Of a DNA stretch of 64,000 nucleotides, positions 31,601 through 43,094 are shown one piece after another. Source of the DNA: Aplidium turbinatum (lineage: Eukaryota; Chordata; Ascidiacea; Aplousobranchia; Polyclinidae). Numbering within the stretch: position 1 is the stretch's first letter; each line of letters starts with the position of its first letter. The stretch covers positions 6,448,001-6,512,000 of the forward strand of contig OU964923.1 in NCBI GenBank assembly GCA_918807975.1, given 5' to 3'. The notes beneath the pieces were generated by a model. That model saw nothing but the letters and a program-made list of their open reading frames with translations, made no database searches and had not been told where the DNA came from. Position numbers and translations under genes: made by a program.

Positions 31601-34600
31601 ATGATGAGCGTCCAAGGCAGTAGTCCACTCGAGGATGCTTCTGCAGCCAAGCAAGCTGAGTTCGATGGGGCCGCAAAAAATTTGCAGCAGTCCTATCTGC
31701 ATGGAGAGCGGCTAATGCTTCATCCTAGTACTAAGTTGGAGGCATTCCGTTCCTACTGCTCCGAAGTGGACCGAAAATATCAGGAAGTTGTTAATATGAT
31801 TGGAGATGATAGGGAAACCGAACGCTCCCTAATAAAAGAAAATAAGGTCGAGTTTGACACTCGTTGCAAGGAGTGGCTGGAAAGAACAGCCAACTTGCCT
31901 GTGCCATCTACGTCTTACAAGAAGCCTAGTTCCTCACATCGTTCCGTGAGCCTACGCTCTGGAAGCACCAGCTCGCGAGCAAGCTCAAAGCAACGTGAAG
32001 TACTGATCCAACTGAAACTGGCTCAGCGAGAAAAGCTTCATATTCAAGAAGAAGCTCGGATAGAAGCAGAGAGGAAGAAAGAAGAAGCTGAGAGGAAGAA
32101 AGAAGAAGCTCGGATAGAAGCAGAGAGGAAGAAAGAAGAAGCTGAGAGGAAGAGCAGGCAAGCTGAACACAAAATTGAAATGTTACAATTGGAATTGCAA
32201 TCTCGGGCAGAGGCGATGAGTGACGCTGATTCACCTTACGTTACTGTCGATGAAACTGGACTCACGTCACCTGGTCTGCCAAACAGCAAGGAGAATGTTT
32301 CCTCCCGTTTGACAAAGAGACCCTCTGTGCAATTTCAAGAAACATCTTCTCCTGTCCTTTCATCTCCTTATGCTACTCATGATACTAAAGCTAACACGCC
32401 TAATTCTACGTTCCCTGCAGCACGCTCGACTCCTCAAGTAAATATTAGTTCGCCAAGTTTGGCTTGGCAACCGAAAACAATTAAACGTGACTCGTATGGA
32501 CCAGATTACCAACCTATGTCCCATGTCGGTGAACAACCAGGGTGCTCCTATCAGCAGCCCCAACTACCAAGTAGACATTTCTCTTATAGTGACGAACGTT
32601 TCTTACCACGACCAGAAATACTTTCATTTAAGGGTGACCCCTTAACTTACCAAAATTTTGTTCGGACGTTTGACACACAGATCGTCCCGCTGGTACATAA
32701 CGATCAAAGGAAGTTGGTCTATTTGTTACAACATTGTCATAGTGACGTAAAGCGTTCAATAGAACATCTTGTGAAGAAACCCGATGGCTATGAGCTGGCA
32801 AGGAAGAAGTTGTACTTGGAGTATGGCCAACCTCATATCATCGCAAATGCAGCAGAGCAAAAACTGAAGAGGATGCCAAAGGTTGGGCATAACGATCCTC
32901 AAGGTTTAAAGGATCTAGCCAATGCCATGGATGTGTGTCTCTCAACCCTGGATGACATTAATGAGTTTGCTGGACTGAACTCTCTGGACACAATGATGGT
33001 AATGATTGAGAAGTTGCCATTCCGTATGCAAGAGGCATGGGCAGAGAGATCGGTTATGGTTCTGCACAACACAAGTCGTGAAGCAGGATTCAGAGATCTT
33101 GCAGAATTTGTTGGCATGCGAGCAGAGATCCAGAACTCCCTCTATGGAAGTAGGATTCATAAGGCGAAGGAAACTCACCAGACCCTGGCAAAGAAACCCA
33201 GTCGGAAGGATCGAGTTTCAGCATTTAACACGGACGTTCCTCCACTCAAAGGTGTGTCAAAGCCATCTTTCAGTAATGTTTGTCTATGTTGTAAACGCAA
33301 GTCGCACAAGCTTGTTGATTGCGACGAGTTTAAAAACATGATGTACAAACAGCGTAGACAACTGGTTTACGATGCACACTTATGTTATAAGTGCCTGACT
33401 AGCACAAAGCATCAAACTCGCGACTGTAAAGTTGACAGCACATGTACCATTGAAGGGTGCAAGGGACGTTTCCATCATACCTTGCTCCACAACCCTAATC
33501 CACCTAATTCATCTCAGCCACGCAGTGATGAAGAACAAAGGGGAGTTCTTTCTTGTTCAGTGACGGAACCGCGGCCGCCAGGTAAAGACGCGAGTGTCTG
33601 CAAGGCCTACCTGTGCATTGTGCCAGTAAAGGTTAGATACAATGGAAATGAAGTTTTGACTTACGCTTTCCTCGATCAAGGTTCTACAGCAACCTTTTGC
33701 GCTAACAGATTAATAGACGTTTTGAATATCACTGGGGATAAAAGAGAGATCTCACTACAGACTCTTTCTAACACGTCTAAAATATATGATGGAATATCTG
33801 TAAGCTTGTCTGTGTCCTCCCTAGATGACAGACGAAAGTTTGAGCTGTCTGGAGTCCTGTCAATTGATGAAATTCCTACAACTCCAAATGCCATTCCGAG
33901 TCAAGAGGAACTGTCTGGACTACCCCATCTAGGTGATCTGAAATTTCCCTGTGTGAAGGGTGGAAGTGTGACTCTGTTGATCGGTGTCGACAATCCAGAA
34001 GTGTTTTGCATTCAGCGTTCACGGAAGGGATCACGCGATCAGCCAATCGCTATAAAAACCCCGTTGGGTTGGTCCTTGCTGGGCCCATCTCTGTCACCAA
34101 CTTCCTCTTCTTCTTATCAAGTTAACTTTGCTCAATCAAGAGACATTGCCATCGAGCAACAAATCGAGTGTTTATGGAAAACGGACTTTGGCGATGAAAA
34201 ATCAATACCTGACATGCCCAACTCACGTGAGGATAGAATGGCATATGACATGATGACAAAATCAGTCAGGCAGATTGATGGAAAGTATCAACTCCCATTA
34301 CCTGAGAGACCCCTGACCCGCAGAGGTATTTTGTCTGCGACGAGCTCGCTATATGACCCCCTGGGGTTTGTTGCTCCAGTAACCTTGAAACCAAAGTTGT
34401 TGTTGCAAGATTTGTGCAAGCAAGGTCTCGGTTGGGATGACCCAATTTCGGCATCTGAAGTGGACACTTGGAATGAATGGATAAATCAGCTACACCAGCT
34501 TCACGATGTACGTTTGCCTCGCTGTTTCAAACCTCCCCACTTTGGCGTGGTAACGGAGCATGAACTTCACTATTTTGCCGACGCCTCGTCTGTGGCATAT

Positions 34601-36631
34601 GGAGCTGTGTCCTACCTCCGTCTTGTTGATGATGAAGGAAGGATTCACTGTGCATTTCTGATGGGAAAGTCCCGTTTATCCCCACTGAAAACAGTTTCCA
34701 TTCCAAGGCTGGAACTCACTGCTGCTGTTATGGCCGTGAGGTTAGATAAAATAGTGAGAAAAGAATTGAACCTACCCAATTGCACATCAAGATTTTGGAC
34801 AGACTCGAGCGCTGTCTTACAAAGTATTTGTAATGCAAGGAAAAGATTCCCTACATTTGTTGCCAATCGATTGTCCACGATTGAACAAAATACAGACCTT
34901 TCGAAATGGAGACATGTGCCTTCAAAGTTAAACCCTGCCGATTGTGCGTCCCGTGGGATGAATGCGAGTACGCTGATTAGCTCCAGTTTCTGGTTGTCTG
35001 GCCCAACGTTTTTGTGGGAAGCCGAAGAAAGATGGCCAGAGTCTCCAATAAAACTACCTGATCTTCCAGCAGAGTTTGCGCCCGTCAAGAAACAACAAGT
35101 TTACGTGAGTGCCGCTTCAGAAGCTTCTTGTTCTACTGACCGATTGATTCATCGATATTCCAAGCTGATACGCTTGAAGAAAGCAACAGCGTGGTTGATG
35201 CGCTACAAAGAGTTCCTCATGATGAAGACTCGACCCTCGGTTTGCCAAGCTCCACTTAATCGATCTCCCATCACAGTCCGCGAATTGAAGCTTGCTGAAG
35301 TGGAACTGATTAAATATGTGCAAAGAAGTCGCTTTGGACAGGTGCTAAACGTATTATCTGGAGGTGCCATGCTAACTAAAAGGACATTCTCACGATCCAT
35401 GGTTAAATTGAACCCTATATTGGTTGATGGGGTCATTCGGGTTGGCGGCCGTTTGGAGCGAGCACCAATCGAAGAAGACGCCAAGCACCCGATCGTGTTA
35501 CCTTTTGACTCTCACCTTACAGATCTTGTGATTACAAGTCACCATGCTCAAGTGGGCCATTCTGGCATGACCCATACATGGGCATCTCTTCGACAAACAT
35601 ACTGGATTCTGAAGGGAGGCGTCGCCGTTAGACGTGTCCTCGGGAAGTGCTTGCTCTGTAAAAAAAGGAATGCACAAGTTGGCAAACAATTTATGGCTGA
35701 TTTGCCATCTGGAAGACTCCAACCCGATAAGCCTCCGTTTTCTCATGTCGGTGTCGACTATTTTGGACCCTTTATGGTGAAGCAAGGCCGCAGTTCACTC
35801 AAACGTTATGGCTGCGTATTCACGTGCATGTCAATAAGAGCTATCCACATTGAAATTACCCACACCATGTCTACCGACTCGTTTATTGATGCCCTTCGAC
35901 GATTCATCGGTCGTCGAGGTCTCCCAACCGACATTTATAGCGACAACGGATCGAATTTTGTCGGTGCTGAAAGAATATTGCGTGAGTCCTTACAACTGTG
36001 GAACCAACAGAAGATTAATGAGTATCTGTGCCAACAAAATGTGACTTGGCATTGGAATCCGCCAACCGGCTCTCACTTCGGTGGAGCATGGGAGCGCATG
36101 ATCCGTTCCATTCGAAGGATCCTAACTGCTCTGATGAAGGAGCAAACCGTTTCAGATGAAGCTCTCGTTACTTTGATGGTCGAAGTGGAGTCAATCATAA
36201 ATTCGCGACCCATCGTTCCTATCACCTTTGACCCACAAGATGATGTGCCGTTGTCTCCCAATCACCTATTGCTGTTGAGAGAAGCACCAAACCTGCCCCC
36301 TGGACTGTTTGATAGAAAAGACTGTTATGTTCGACGCCGCTGGGCCCAGGTGCAATACCTAGCCAATCAATTTTGGTTGCGCTGGACCCGTGAGTTCCTC
36401 CCATTCATCATTCAGAGACAGAAGTGGTTTCAAAGAGAGAAGAACTTTGAAAAAGATGATGTTGTCCTCCTCGTCGACGATTCCCAACCTCGTTCGAAGT
36501 GGCTGTTGGGGCGAGTGGTTGACACATACCCAGACAATAAAGGGACTGTACGCACAGTTTCGGTGAAAACTCGATACAATGTGGTCAAGAGACCAATTTC
36601 GAAACTGTGCTTGATTTTGGAAACTGCTTAA
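31601..36631 (+). CDS. BEL/Pao gag-pol frame
   Basis: The frame is also open upstream into the LTR, but the first ATG after the LTR (31601) is the sensible start, giving 1676 residues. Parts seen: a charged coiled-coil gag segment with EAERKKEEAERK repeats; the gag DUF1759 region (ILSFKGDPLTYQNFVRTF, about residue 340); zinc knuckles CLCCKRKSHKLVDC and CYKCLTSTKH (about 560-600); the DUF1758 aspartic protease with FLDQGSTATF (about 690); RNase H with YFADASSVAYGAV (about 990); and an integrase with a zinc-binding part, VDYFGPF and IYSDNGSNFVGAE (about 1380-1450). These are classic BEL/Pao features. Treated as a fossil. Confidence 0.9.
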   Translation: MMSVQGSSPLEDASAAKQAEFDGAAKNLQQSYLHGERLMLHPSTKLEAFRSYCSEVDRKYQEVVNMIGDDRETERSLIKENKVEFDTRCKEWLERTANLPVPSTSYKKPSSSHRSVSLRSGSTSSRASSKQREVLIQLKLAQREKLHIQEEARIEAERKKEEAERKKEEARIEAERKKEEAERKSRQAEHKIEMLQLELQSRAEAMSDADSPYVTVDETGLTSPGLPNSKENVSSRLTKRPSVQFQETSSPVLSSPYATHDTKANTPNSTFPAARSTPQVNISSPSLAWQPKTIKRDSYGPDYQPMSHVGEQPGCSYQQPQLPSRHFSYSDERFLPRPEILSFKGDPLTYQNFVRTFDTQIVPLVHNDQRKLVYLLQHCHSDVKRSIEHLVKKPDGYELARKKLYLEYGQPHIIANAAEQKLKRMPKVGHNDPQGLKDLANAMDVCLSTLDDINEFAGLNSLDTMMVMIEKLPFRMQEAWAERSVMVLHNTSREAGFRDLAEFVGMRAEIQNSLYGSRIHKAKETHQTLAKKPSRKDRVSAFNTDVPPLKGVSKPSFSNVCLCCKRKSHKLVDCDEFKNMMYKQRRQLVYDAHLCYKCLTSTKHQTRDCKVDSTCTIEGCKGRFHHTLLHNPNPPNSSQPRSDEEQRGVLSCSVTEPRPPGKDASVCKAYLCIVPVKVRYNGNEVLTYAFLDQGSTATFCANRLIDVLNITGDKREISLQTLSNTSKIYDGISVSLSVSSLDDRRKFELSGVLSIDEIPTTPNAIPSQEELSGLPHLGDLKFPCVKGGSVTLLIGVDNPEVFCIQRSRKGSRDQPIAIKTPLGWSLLGPSLSPTSSSSYQVNFAQSRDIAIEQQIECLWKTDFGDEKSIPDMPNSREDRMAYDMMTKSVRQIDGKYQLPLPERPLTRRGILSATSSLYDPLGFVAPVTLKPKLLLQDLCKQGLGWDDPISASEVDTWNEWINQLHQLHDVRLPRCFKPPHFGVVTEHELHYFADASSVAYGAVSYLRLVDDEGRIHCAFLMGKSRLSPLKTVSIPRLELTAAVMAVRLDKIVRKELNLPNCTSRFWTDSSAVLQSICNARKRFPTFVANRLSTIEQNTDLSKWRHVPSKLNPADCASRGMNASTLISSSFWLSGPTFLWEAEERWPESPIKLPDLPAEFAPVKKQQVYVSAASEASCSTDRLIHRYSKLIRLKKATAWLMRYKEFLMMKTRPSVCQAPLNRSPITVRELKLAEVELIKYVQRSRFGQVLNVLSGGAMLTKRTFSRSMVKLNPILVDGVIRVGGRLERAPIEEDAKHPIVLPFDSHLTDLVITSHHAQVGHSGMTHTWASLRQTYWILKGGVAVRRVLGKCLLCKKRNAQVGKQFMADLPSGRLQPDKPPFSHVGVDYFGPFMVKQGRSSLKRYGCVFTCMSIRAIHIEITHTMSTDSFIDALRRFIGRRGLPTDIYSDNGSNFVGAERILRESLQLWNQQKINEYLCQQNVTWHWNPPTGSHFGGAWERMIRSIRRILTALMKEQTVSDEALVTLMVEVESIINSRPIVPITFDPQDDVPLSPNHLLLLREAPNLPPGLFDRKDCYVRRRWAQVQYLANQFWLRWTREFLPFIIQRQKWFQREKNFEKDDVVLLVDDSQPRSKWLLGRVVDTYPDNKGTVRTVSVKTRYNVVKRPISKLCLILETA

Positions 36632-36936
36632 TGCAGAACAAAATGGACTGTTTACCTGTCGCCGGGTTAAAGGCATTGATCAATGTGTATTATGAACTAT
36701 TGAACGAATTTCTGTTGGCTAATAAAGCCAAAAACAAACATTTCTTGTTGAGAATAGTGAAAAACACACTACCTGCTTCGAAATTTGCCTTTAATTGTGA
36801 TAAGTGACTGCATTTTGCAACCCTTTGTTCATGAGGGTCCTCTTGAAGGCTGATTGGATTGTGAAACATATCGTTCCAAACACGACTTAGTTTGATCGTA
36901 AAAAATGTTCACTCAGTTCCTATTTTTGTGTGGGGG

Positions 36937-37809
36937 TGTTACGTCGTATTTGTCCGCCTCCTTTTCTATGTTTAAAAACTAAATTCGGATTCCCTAAGTA
37001 GCACCTGGCAACCCCTGCTGTCTCACCTCGAGGTGTGATCGTTACGTCATAATTACATTTGCGCCTTTGCGTTCGTTACTACGTTTCTTTGTGCTTTGAG
37101 TTTTGTTAAGTGGCAGTAGGCTACATGTAAAGATCAGCTTAACGTTTACAGCAACTATAGTTAGCGACTGGTAGTTAATTCGAGCTATTAACGGACATAA
37201 CGGTGCTGCTGTTTTTTTTAGTTGAATAAGAGTTAGCCTACTGCGTTAATGTACTGTGTGGTTGAAGCATAGTTGAACTCTGTGCAGCAATTTCATCTGT
37301 CGTTGCCGTTGGCCTATGTGGCCAAATCAGTGATTATCACAGTTCACGGTAAGCTTAACATCCTACTGCAACCTTTGTGATAGGCTAGGCCAATGTGAAT
37401 TTTAGTGTCAATGGTTAAGTGTAATAAGTACCTCGTCTTATTTCCCGATGTTTAAATCAAGTACGGGACACACCTATGATGTGAAATTTATAGCATAATA
37501 TTTTACTGTTTACCGTTTATATGTTTAGTTTCGATCTACAACGGTAGAATTTTCAATTGTTGGGTTTCTCCCTGTGCTGTTCCGTGCGCCACAAAATAGT
37601 CGGTAAGAATTCATTAGGCCTATAATTCGTCATCTGTAATTCCGCATTAGGCCTAATTCGTAAGTTTTGTTTGCTAATCGTTGTTTTGCTGTGTTGTCAC
37701 AGAAACCTTCTTCTTCGTTTGACCTTCTGCTTGTTCGTTGTCGTCGCTGTCGTTGTCGTCGACAGTTGAATACATTACCGTCACTCTGTGTGCGTGTTCG
37801 TACGTTACA
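36937..37809 (+). repeat. BEL right LTR
   Basis: 873 bp, begins TGTTACGTCG after a G-rich tract and ends CGTTACA before the GTTTG duplication. Confidence 0.93.
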
Positions 37810-37814
37810 GTTTG

Positions 37815-40073
37815 TATAACTCTGTGGCGCAAAGACAGGGGAAATTATGCGAAGCCACCCAAAGAGGTTGTAGTCTTCGTGTGCCCCAATTTTTTTTAAT
37901 ATTACTAGGAGCTAACATGATTTAAGAAACGTTGTTTCTGTTTTTTGTTTGCATTGCACTACTGTCTATGCACAGTTTTTTTTTTACCCTGTAATGGAAC
38001 TTTTGTGTAAGCTTGCTTGGCATTTGGACATATATTTTCTTTTGTCTCTTGAGAAGGCAGAATCGCTGTCACGTGTTCTGGTGCTGAGATCGACAAAACA
38101 GCACTATCCATCACACTTAAACTTTTACTCAGCAAAACAATCCATTGATGATGCCAGTCTCCCTCGACTCAACTGACACTATATAATTTCTTCCATTTGT
38201 AATTTTGTATCGAAATATGGCTGATCAACGTTGGATAACCGTTTTGTAACAAATCCCTGAAAATCTTCCAGACAACCCATAGGGTTGACTGCAAATCTTA
38301 GTGTTCAGTGTTCACGTTGCATGAACAGTTTTCGATGTTTTAGTTATGTTGCTGTATAACGTTTTTTCTTAACAGTGCTATTATCCCCACAAATGATGTC
38401 ACACGCTGTGAACAACAGTGATGGACCTTCGAACCCCGGAAATGTTGCTAAACAACAACCTCATCAATCAGTGACGTCATCCGGCGAACAGTCGATGGGC
38501 AGCTCATGTGATTAAAAGCTGCAAAACCTTGCGTTTACGTTGTATTTTAATATTGTAATTACGTAACTTTTTACTGTAGTGTTTGTGTATTTTTAACAGC
38601 GCCAAGCTGTTGTGCTGAAACGAATGGTCTTAAGGATTGTCCACTCCAGCATTCGTCCATTTGTTTATTTTGAAGTCTGCAGACTCGCAGCAATTTAGGT
38701 TATTTTTGTTTGTTCTAAATACATGTGACTGTTTAATCAACCATGCAGTTCCTTGCAGGAAAGTTACAGCTTCTTCCAGTATAGCCATCTCAAGTACTTT
38801 GGAATGAGGTGCACCTCAGCCATTTGGCAGTTCTTCGATGTCTGGCTATATAAGATGGCCTACCTGCGTTTCAAAAGTTCTTGCCTACACTGCAGGTTAT
38901 ATAACTTCATCGCAGGAAAAATGCAAATATTGCATTAATACGTAATCGTTGTCTTTTTCTCCAACTGTCTGCATTCTTTCCAATGCAGAACCAGTGGTTG
39001 TCTATTTCAACCTTTCTCTCTGTATAGGTTGTCTGCTAAGCGTTTTTGTTTATTGTGTATGGTTGAATATGACTGCAACTGAGCGTGTGGCATGCAAATG
39101 CGCATATCTAACAGTTGGCATGGCATGTTACTAACCTAATTAACCTATGTTGGGCAAGCATGCATATGCCCACGAAACATTAGTTTACCTACTGTATGAA
39201 ACAACCGCATGGTTTTGAATCATGTGTTGCATCTTTTTTATTTCTGTGTTTTGTTTGCAGTTGCTGAACGACTGTTCAAACTTATGCACATTTACGATTT
39301 TGTGAATGGTATTTAGACCTGTCGATGCCTATGTTCTTTTGTTTTAATTAGTTTTGTTCGCCTTTCAAATCGTATTTTTACATTTTGTACAGGTCGACTT
39401 ATAAACCAAGTCGCTAAATATTTCAAAGTTGAACTTGTAATCAATTTGCTTTGCCTTTCTCAGAAATCATCATGAACAACCAAGATCAAAAACGCAAGTG
39501 TTCTGCCCTTTTCACCGCCTGCAACGAAAAAAGTGCTTCAGAGCCACTTGCAACCGACTCTCTAGCGCCTCACAGCGAATGCGAAAGCCAAATGCCAACA
39601 ATTAAATGCTACGACTACGTCAATGATCTCCAACTGCGATGATCTCTAGCAAGCAAAAAGCAAGAAAAGGCTACATTTGTATCAAGTCAATCGGCATGGT
39701 CTGCTTTTCAACAGAAAAAGCCAGACAAACAATGAATGCCTGCTACGGTTTTCAACGGCGCTTACAAAACAATTAATGTTTCTACGAGGTGGACTCTTCA
39801 ACACAGCACAAACTCAGACATTCCTTTGCGGAAGGCGGTGGACTCTTCTTATACGGCACAAACTCAGACATTCTTTTGCGGAAGGCGGTGGAACCACGCA
39901 GAATCACTTCGCGACACGATATCACAAACACAACACCACATTATTATCATAAACACTAAACATACCTATTTCATACTATGTCTGTTACAATTGTGTTAAC
40001 GTTTTTAACTCCTTAAATTTGAACTAAACTTGGTACCCTTGGTTCCAATTTAGCCCAAATTTGGGGGGGCCTC
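37815..40073. other. interior between BEL element and right 655-bp repeat
   Basis: No known gene. It includes a possible exon at 38376-38515, a 56-codon frame at 39472-39642 (MNNQDQKRKCSALFTACN) of unknown nature, and a two-unit tandem repeat of about 52 bases at 39787-39892 (GGTGGACTCTTC and ACAAACTCAGACATTC). If the flanking repeats are LTRs, this is the body of a non-autonomous element. Confidence 0.4.
38376..38515 (+). CDS. possible C-terminal coding exon, unknown protein
   Basis: A strong acceptor-like sequence (GTTTTTTCTTAACAG) precedes an open segment ending in a stop at 38513-38515. From the tandem ATGs at 38393 it encodes 40 residues, polar and serine/glutamine-rich: MMSHAVNNSDGPSNPGN, KQQPHQSVTSSGEQSMGSS, CD. 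Such tails are common in transcription regulators, but I recognise no family and found no upstream exon. Confidence 0.3.
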
Positions 40074-40728
40074 TGTAGCGATCCATTATTTCATCGTATA
40101 AGTTTTCCTGCCTTTTACTAAAGTTTCTGTAATTTTCCATGCAACTGCTCCCAAAGAAAATAGAAAAAAGGGCGCACACAATAAAATGGTTTGTTCGTCC
40201 TTTGACGAGAGCTCTAACTCTATCAAATCGGACTAGCTCTAACACATCAAACCAGCTCAATTAGACAGAGAGCTTGATCACATCAAACCAGCTCAATTAG
40301 ACAAAGAGCTCTATCAAATCGGATCAGCTCTATCACATCAAACCAGCTCAATTAGACAAAGAGCTCTATCACATCAAACCAGCTCAATTAGACAAAGAGC
40401 TCTATCACATAAAACCAGCTCAATTAGACAAAGAGCTCTATCAAATCGGACTGGCTTACATCAAACCAGCTCAGTTAGACCAGTTCAGCTCTCAGAAAAA
40501 CATTAAAATGATTGTTTAATTAAAATGTAATAACTCGTGATAATGTTTCACTATCCTGAAATTTCATTATTCTGTACTGTTTAAATTCAAATTGTGTTAT
40601 AGACCTACAACATTATACGAACACCTTCTGATAACTTAAAATTACAATTCGAATAACAATTGTGTGGAAATTATTTCATGGAGTCAGATAGCCAAACTAG
40701 ATAAATTAGATAGATAGAAATTTCATCA
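40074..40728 (+). repeat. 655-bp direct repeat, right copy (LTR-like)
   Basis: Same length and sequence by eye as 29119-29773, preceded by TTTGGGGGGGCCTC. The sequence following each copy (CAGTCAGACAGCC after the left, CAGTTAGACAGCC after the right) is also alike but diverged for some tens of bases. Confidence 0.7.
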
Positions 40729-42386
40729 GGCAGTTAGACAGCCTTCATCTTAATTCAACTTATAAACAAAACATTCTCATACTTAAGCTTATACTTAAAT
40801 AAGCTAAATAATATGTAACCACAAAGGTATTGTTCTCAAGATGATCCCCACTACATGCTAGTACCCAGGATGTTGCTGTAGCAGCTACAGCTAGGTATGA
40901 GAGGATGTTCAGACCACTCGACGTCCGCTACAAAGGCAATACCTTAGCAAGGTATGAAAGGAATGGTCCAACAGGAAAGAGTCTTACTGTAGTGTCGAAC
41001 AGACCTGAACACTTTTCATAAGAAGGTCAAATATGAAGGCAATCAATATTAAAATGTCGTCAGTGAATAAAGCTAAATTCATATCGTCATAATTGAATAA
41101 TTTATGTTCATGTCGTCTAAATTCCTCAATCGTCGTAGGCTACTGCGTGATGTGCAGTTTGACCATGGGAAGAGCTCAACACTTTGCTCTCCTGGGCCGC
41201 ATCAAAACGGGCTTTTGCCTAAGGATGGGTTTCTTTTATGCCTGGTTTTCTTTCTCCATCCTATTTTTATTATGATGACTGCTCATCCACATTAATATTG
41301 GAACTGGCAAATGCGAACCACAACACTTTTCATTAGGCTATCATTTATTGCTACATGTGTGCTTCTGTTTGTTTTTTGGGTTTTGTGGCCGTGCTAACTA
41401 CAGACATACAGGCTACTACATGATTTACTATTCAGGCACGTTTTAAACCTTTCAAGGTTTTGCCACCATTTCCCGTTCATTAACGTCCTGGTAGGCCTAT
41501 ATCGACTATTGTAGTTACTATACTTAGTTAGTATCTTTTTCGTCCCGGATGCGTTAATGACTAAAAATAAATGAATGAATGATGTATGTATCATTTAAGT
41601 GAACATTACTACAGTAATTATTAAAAAAAGATTCTTTTGTAACAAGTCTATGATCAATAATATATTTGCTCATCACAAATTTATTTATAACATCACAATA
41701 ATAGTAATTTGAAACGCACTCAATTGCACAACCACGAATCACTTGTATTGCTCAACAACTGAATTTCTGAAAGTATGCTCTGCTGGCAAGCCAGCGGTTG
41801 TGTTGGACTACCGATCGATCGAAAATGCAGCTGACTTTAGTGACCTTTTGGTCTATCGCTGCCATCTTTGTTGTGCGAATTATTTGTGTTTATTGTGTTT
41901 TTGTATATTTTTGTTTTTTTCTTTCTTTTTTGCCAACAAAACAAAAATAAATTGAACTGAAAGTGAACACGTTAGTCGTTACATTTCTGTGTAGGCCACC
42001 TACTTTTGAGCGTTAACATTATAATTCCAAAATAAAGTCTATAACATTCATATTTATCGGTATCTTATGACTTGTAGCGAATTTTAATAAACTATAGCAA
42101 AAATAATTCTGAAAGTAGCAAGTATATGTAAGAGAAATATTGATTATTATGCATTTTAAAGATTAAATTTAAAAAAGGCCAAATTTAAGGCCAAATCTAG
42201 AAAAAGGCCAAACGTATAATTTCTAAGGCCAAACGGCTTTAAAAAAAAGCCAAATTCGAGAAATTTGGCCTTAAAAAGGCCAATCTGGTAACCCTGAGCA
42301 GAAACAGGAAGTTTTCGCGCTAGTCAAGAATGAAGTTGCCAGATGTTACTGATACATGAGCTTTATTTCATGTCCAACAATGTGCA
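40729..42386. other. intergenic stretch, no gene seen
   Basis: AT-rich DNA. A block of repeated AAGGCCAAA-type units at 42170-42285 ends in CAATCTGGTAACCCTG, which looks like a hAT terminus (complement CAGGGTTACCAGATTG), but its partner was not found. Confidence 0.4.
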
Positions 42387-42394
42387 TTGTGCAA

Positions 42395-42838
42395 TAGGGT
42401 GGGACGTTTTTGACTTTTTTTCGAAATTCAAATACGGCTAGTCATAAAAAGTGGCACATGCATGAAAAAATTACGTGTGCAAAATTTCATCAGTTTAGGG
42501 GTGCATCTTCTGCCCTGCAGGGGGGTCAAACTTTCAATTTTTTGAAAAAAAAAGGAGAAATTTCACTTTCCATTTTAACATAATTTTTTTTATAATTTTT
42601 CTACTGGCTAGTTATAAATTGTAAGTGGGATGTACCCAGAACTTTCCTATGTAAAGGCATGTTCGAAGCTTAACGTTTACTGCCCCCACATTGACGACCA
42701 AAATGCTGAATTTTCACCAATTTGAGATGCTATTTTGTCATTGCTCAATGAACAAACTTGTCGTAAAAGGGCGAGATGGTGTTAATGCTCTACGTTCATT
42801 TATGTGCTGTGCATTAACTTTGCAGGATGATACGAATG
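42395..42838 (+). repeat. left long terminal inverted repeat
   Basis: 444 bp; pairs with 50074-50515. Both include TTTTTGACTTTTTTT, a CATCTTCTGCCC block, and GTCGTAAAAGGGCGAGATGG. The right copy has a single-base difference every ten bases or so. Confidence 0.9.
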
Positions 42839-43094
42839 AGGTACGAACATCAGTACATATTTATGATAAAGAGTTACAAAAAAATAATGAATAACCTTTT
42901 GAAGTCAAATTCTAAAGGTGGGCCTAAATTTCAGTAAAATTTGGACCACATGAAAGAATCTGCAAAGTGAAAATGTTTGAAATCGGTTGTTGTAGCCTAA
43001 GTGTTCCAACTTTCTGCAATGTACTTGCCTGCAGGAAAATTGTGTCTCTGTTACAGAACAACAGTTCCTTCTTGATCAAAGAACAACTCGCATA

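Larger units (their letters stand above)
30631..37809 (+). mobile_element. BEL/Pao LTR retrotransposon, young copy
   Basis: Two 873-bp LTRs (30631-31503 and 36937-37809) begin TGTTACGTCG and end CGTTACA and show no difference by eye, so the insertion is very recent. The 5-bp duplication GTTTG flanks it (30626-30630 and 37810-37814). A purine tract GTGTGGGGG precedes the right LTR. One long frame covers the interior. I did not recognise every pol domain expected of the family, so although the copy looks almost whole it is probably defective (about one break). It is inserted between the two 655-bp repeats. Confidence 0.93.

Noticed and set aside
31926-32234. Minus-strand frames rich in Leu/Ser/Phe opposite the gag coiled coil
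   Set aside because: They mirror the repeated GAAGAAGC codons of the plus-strand frame and have no independent support.
39472-39642. 56-codon frame MNNQDQKRKCSALF as a gene
   Set aside because: No family resemblance, no convincing splice partners; left in the description of the spacer only.
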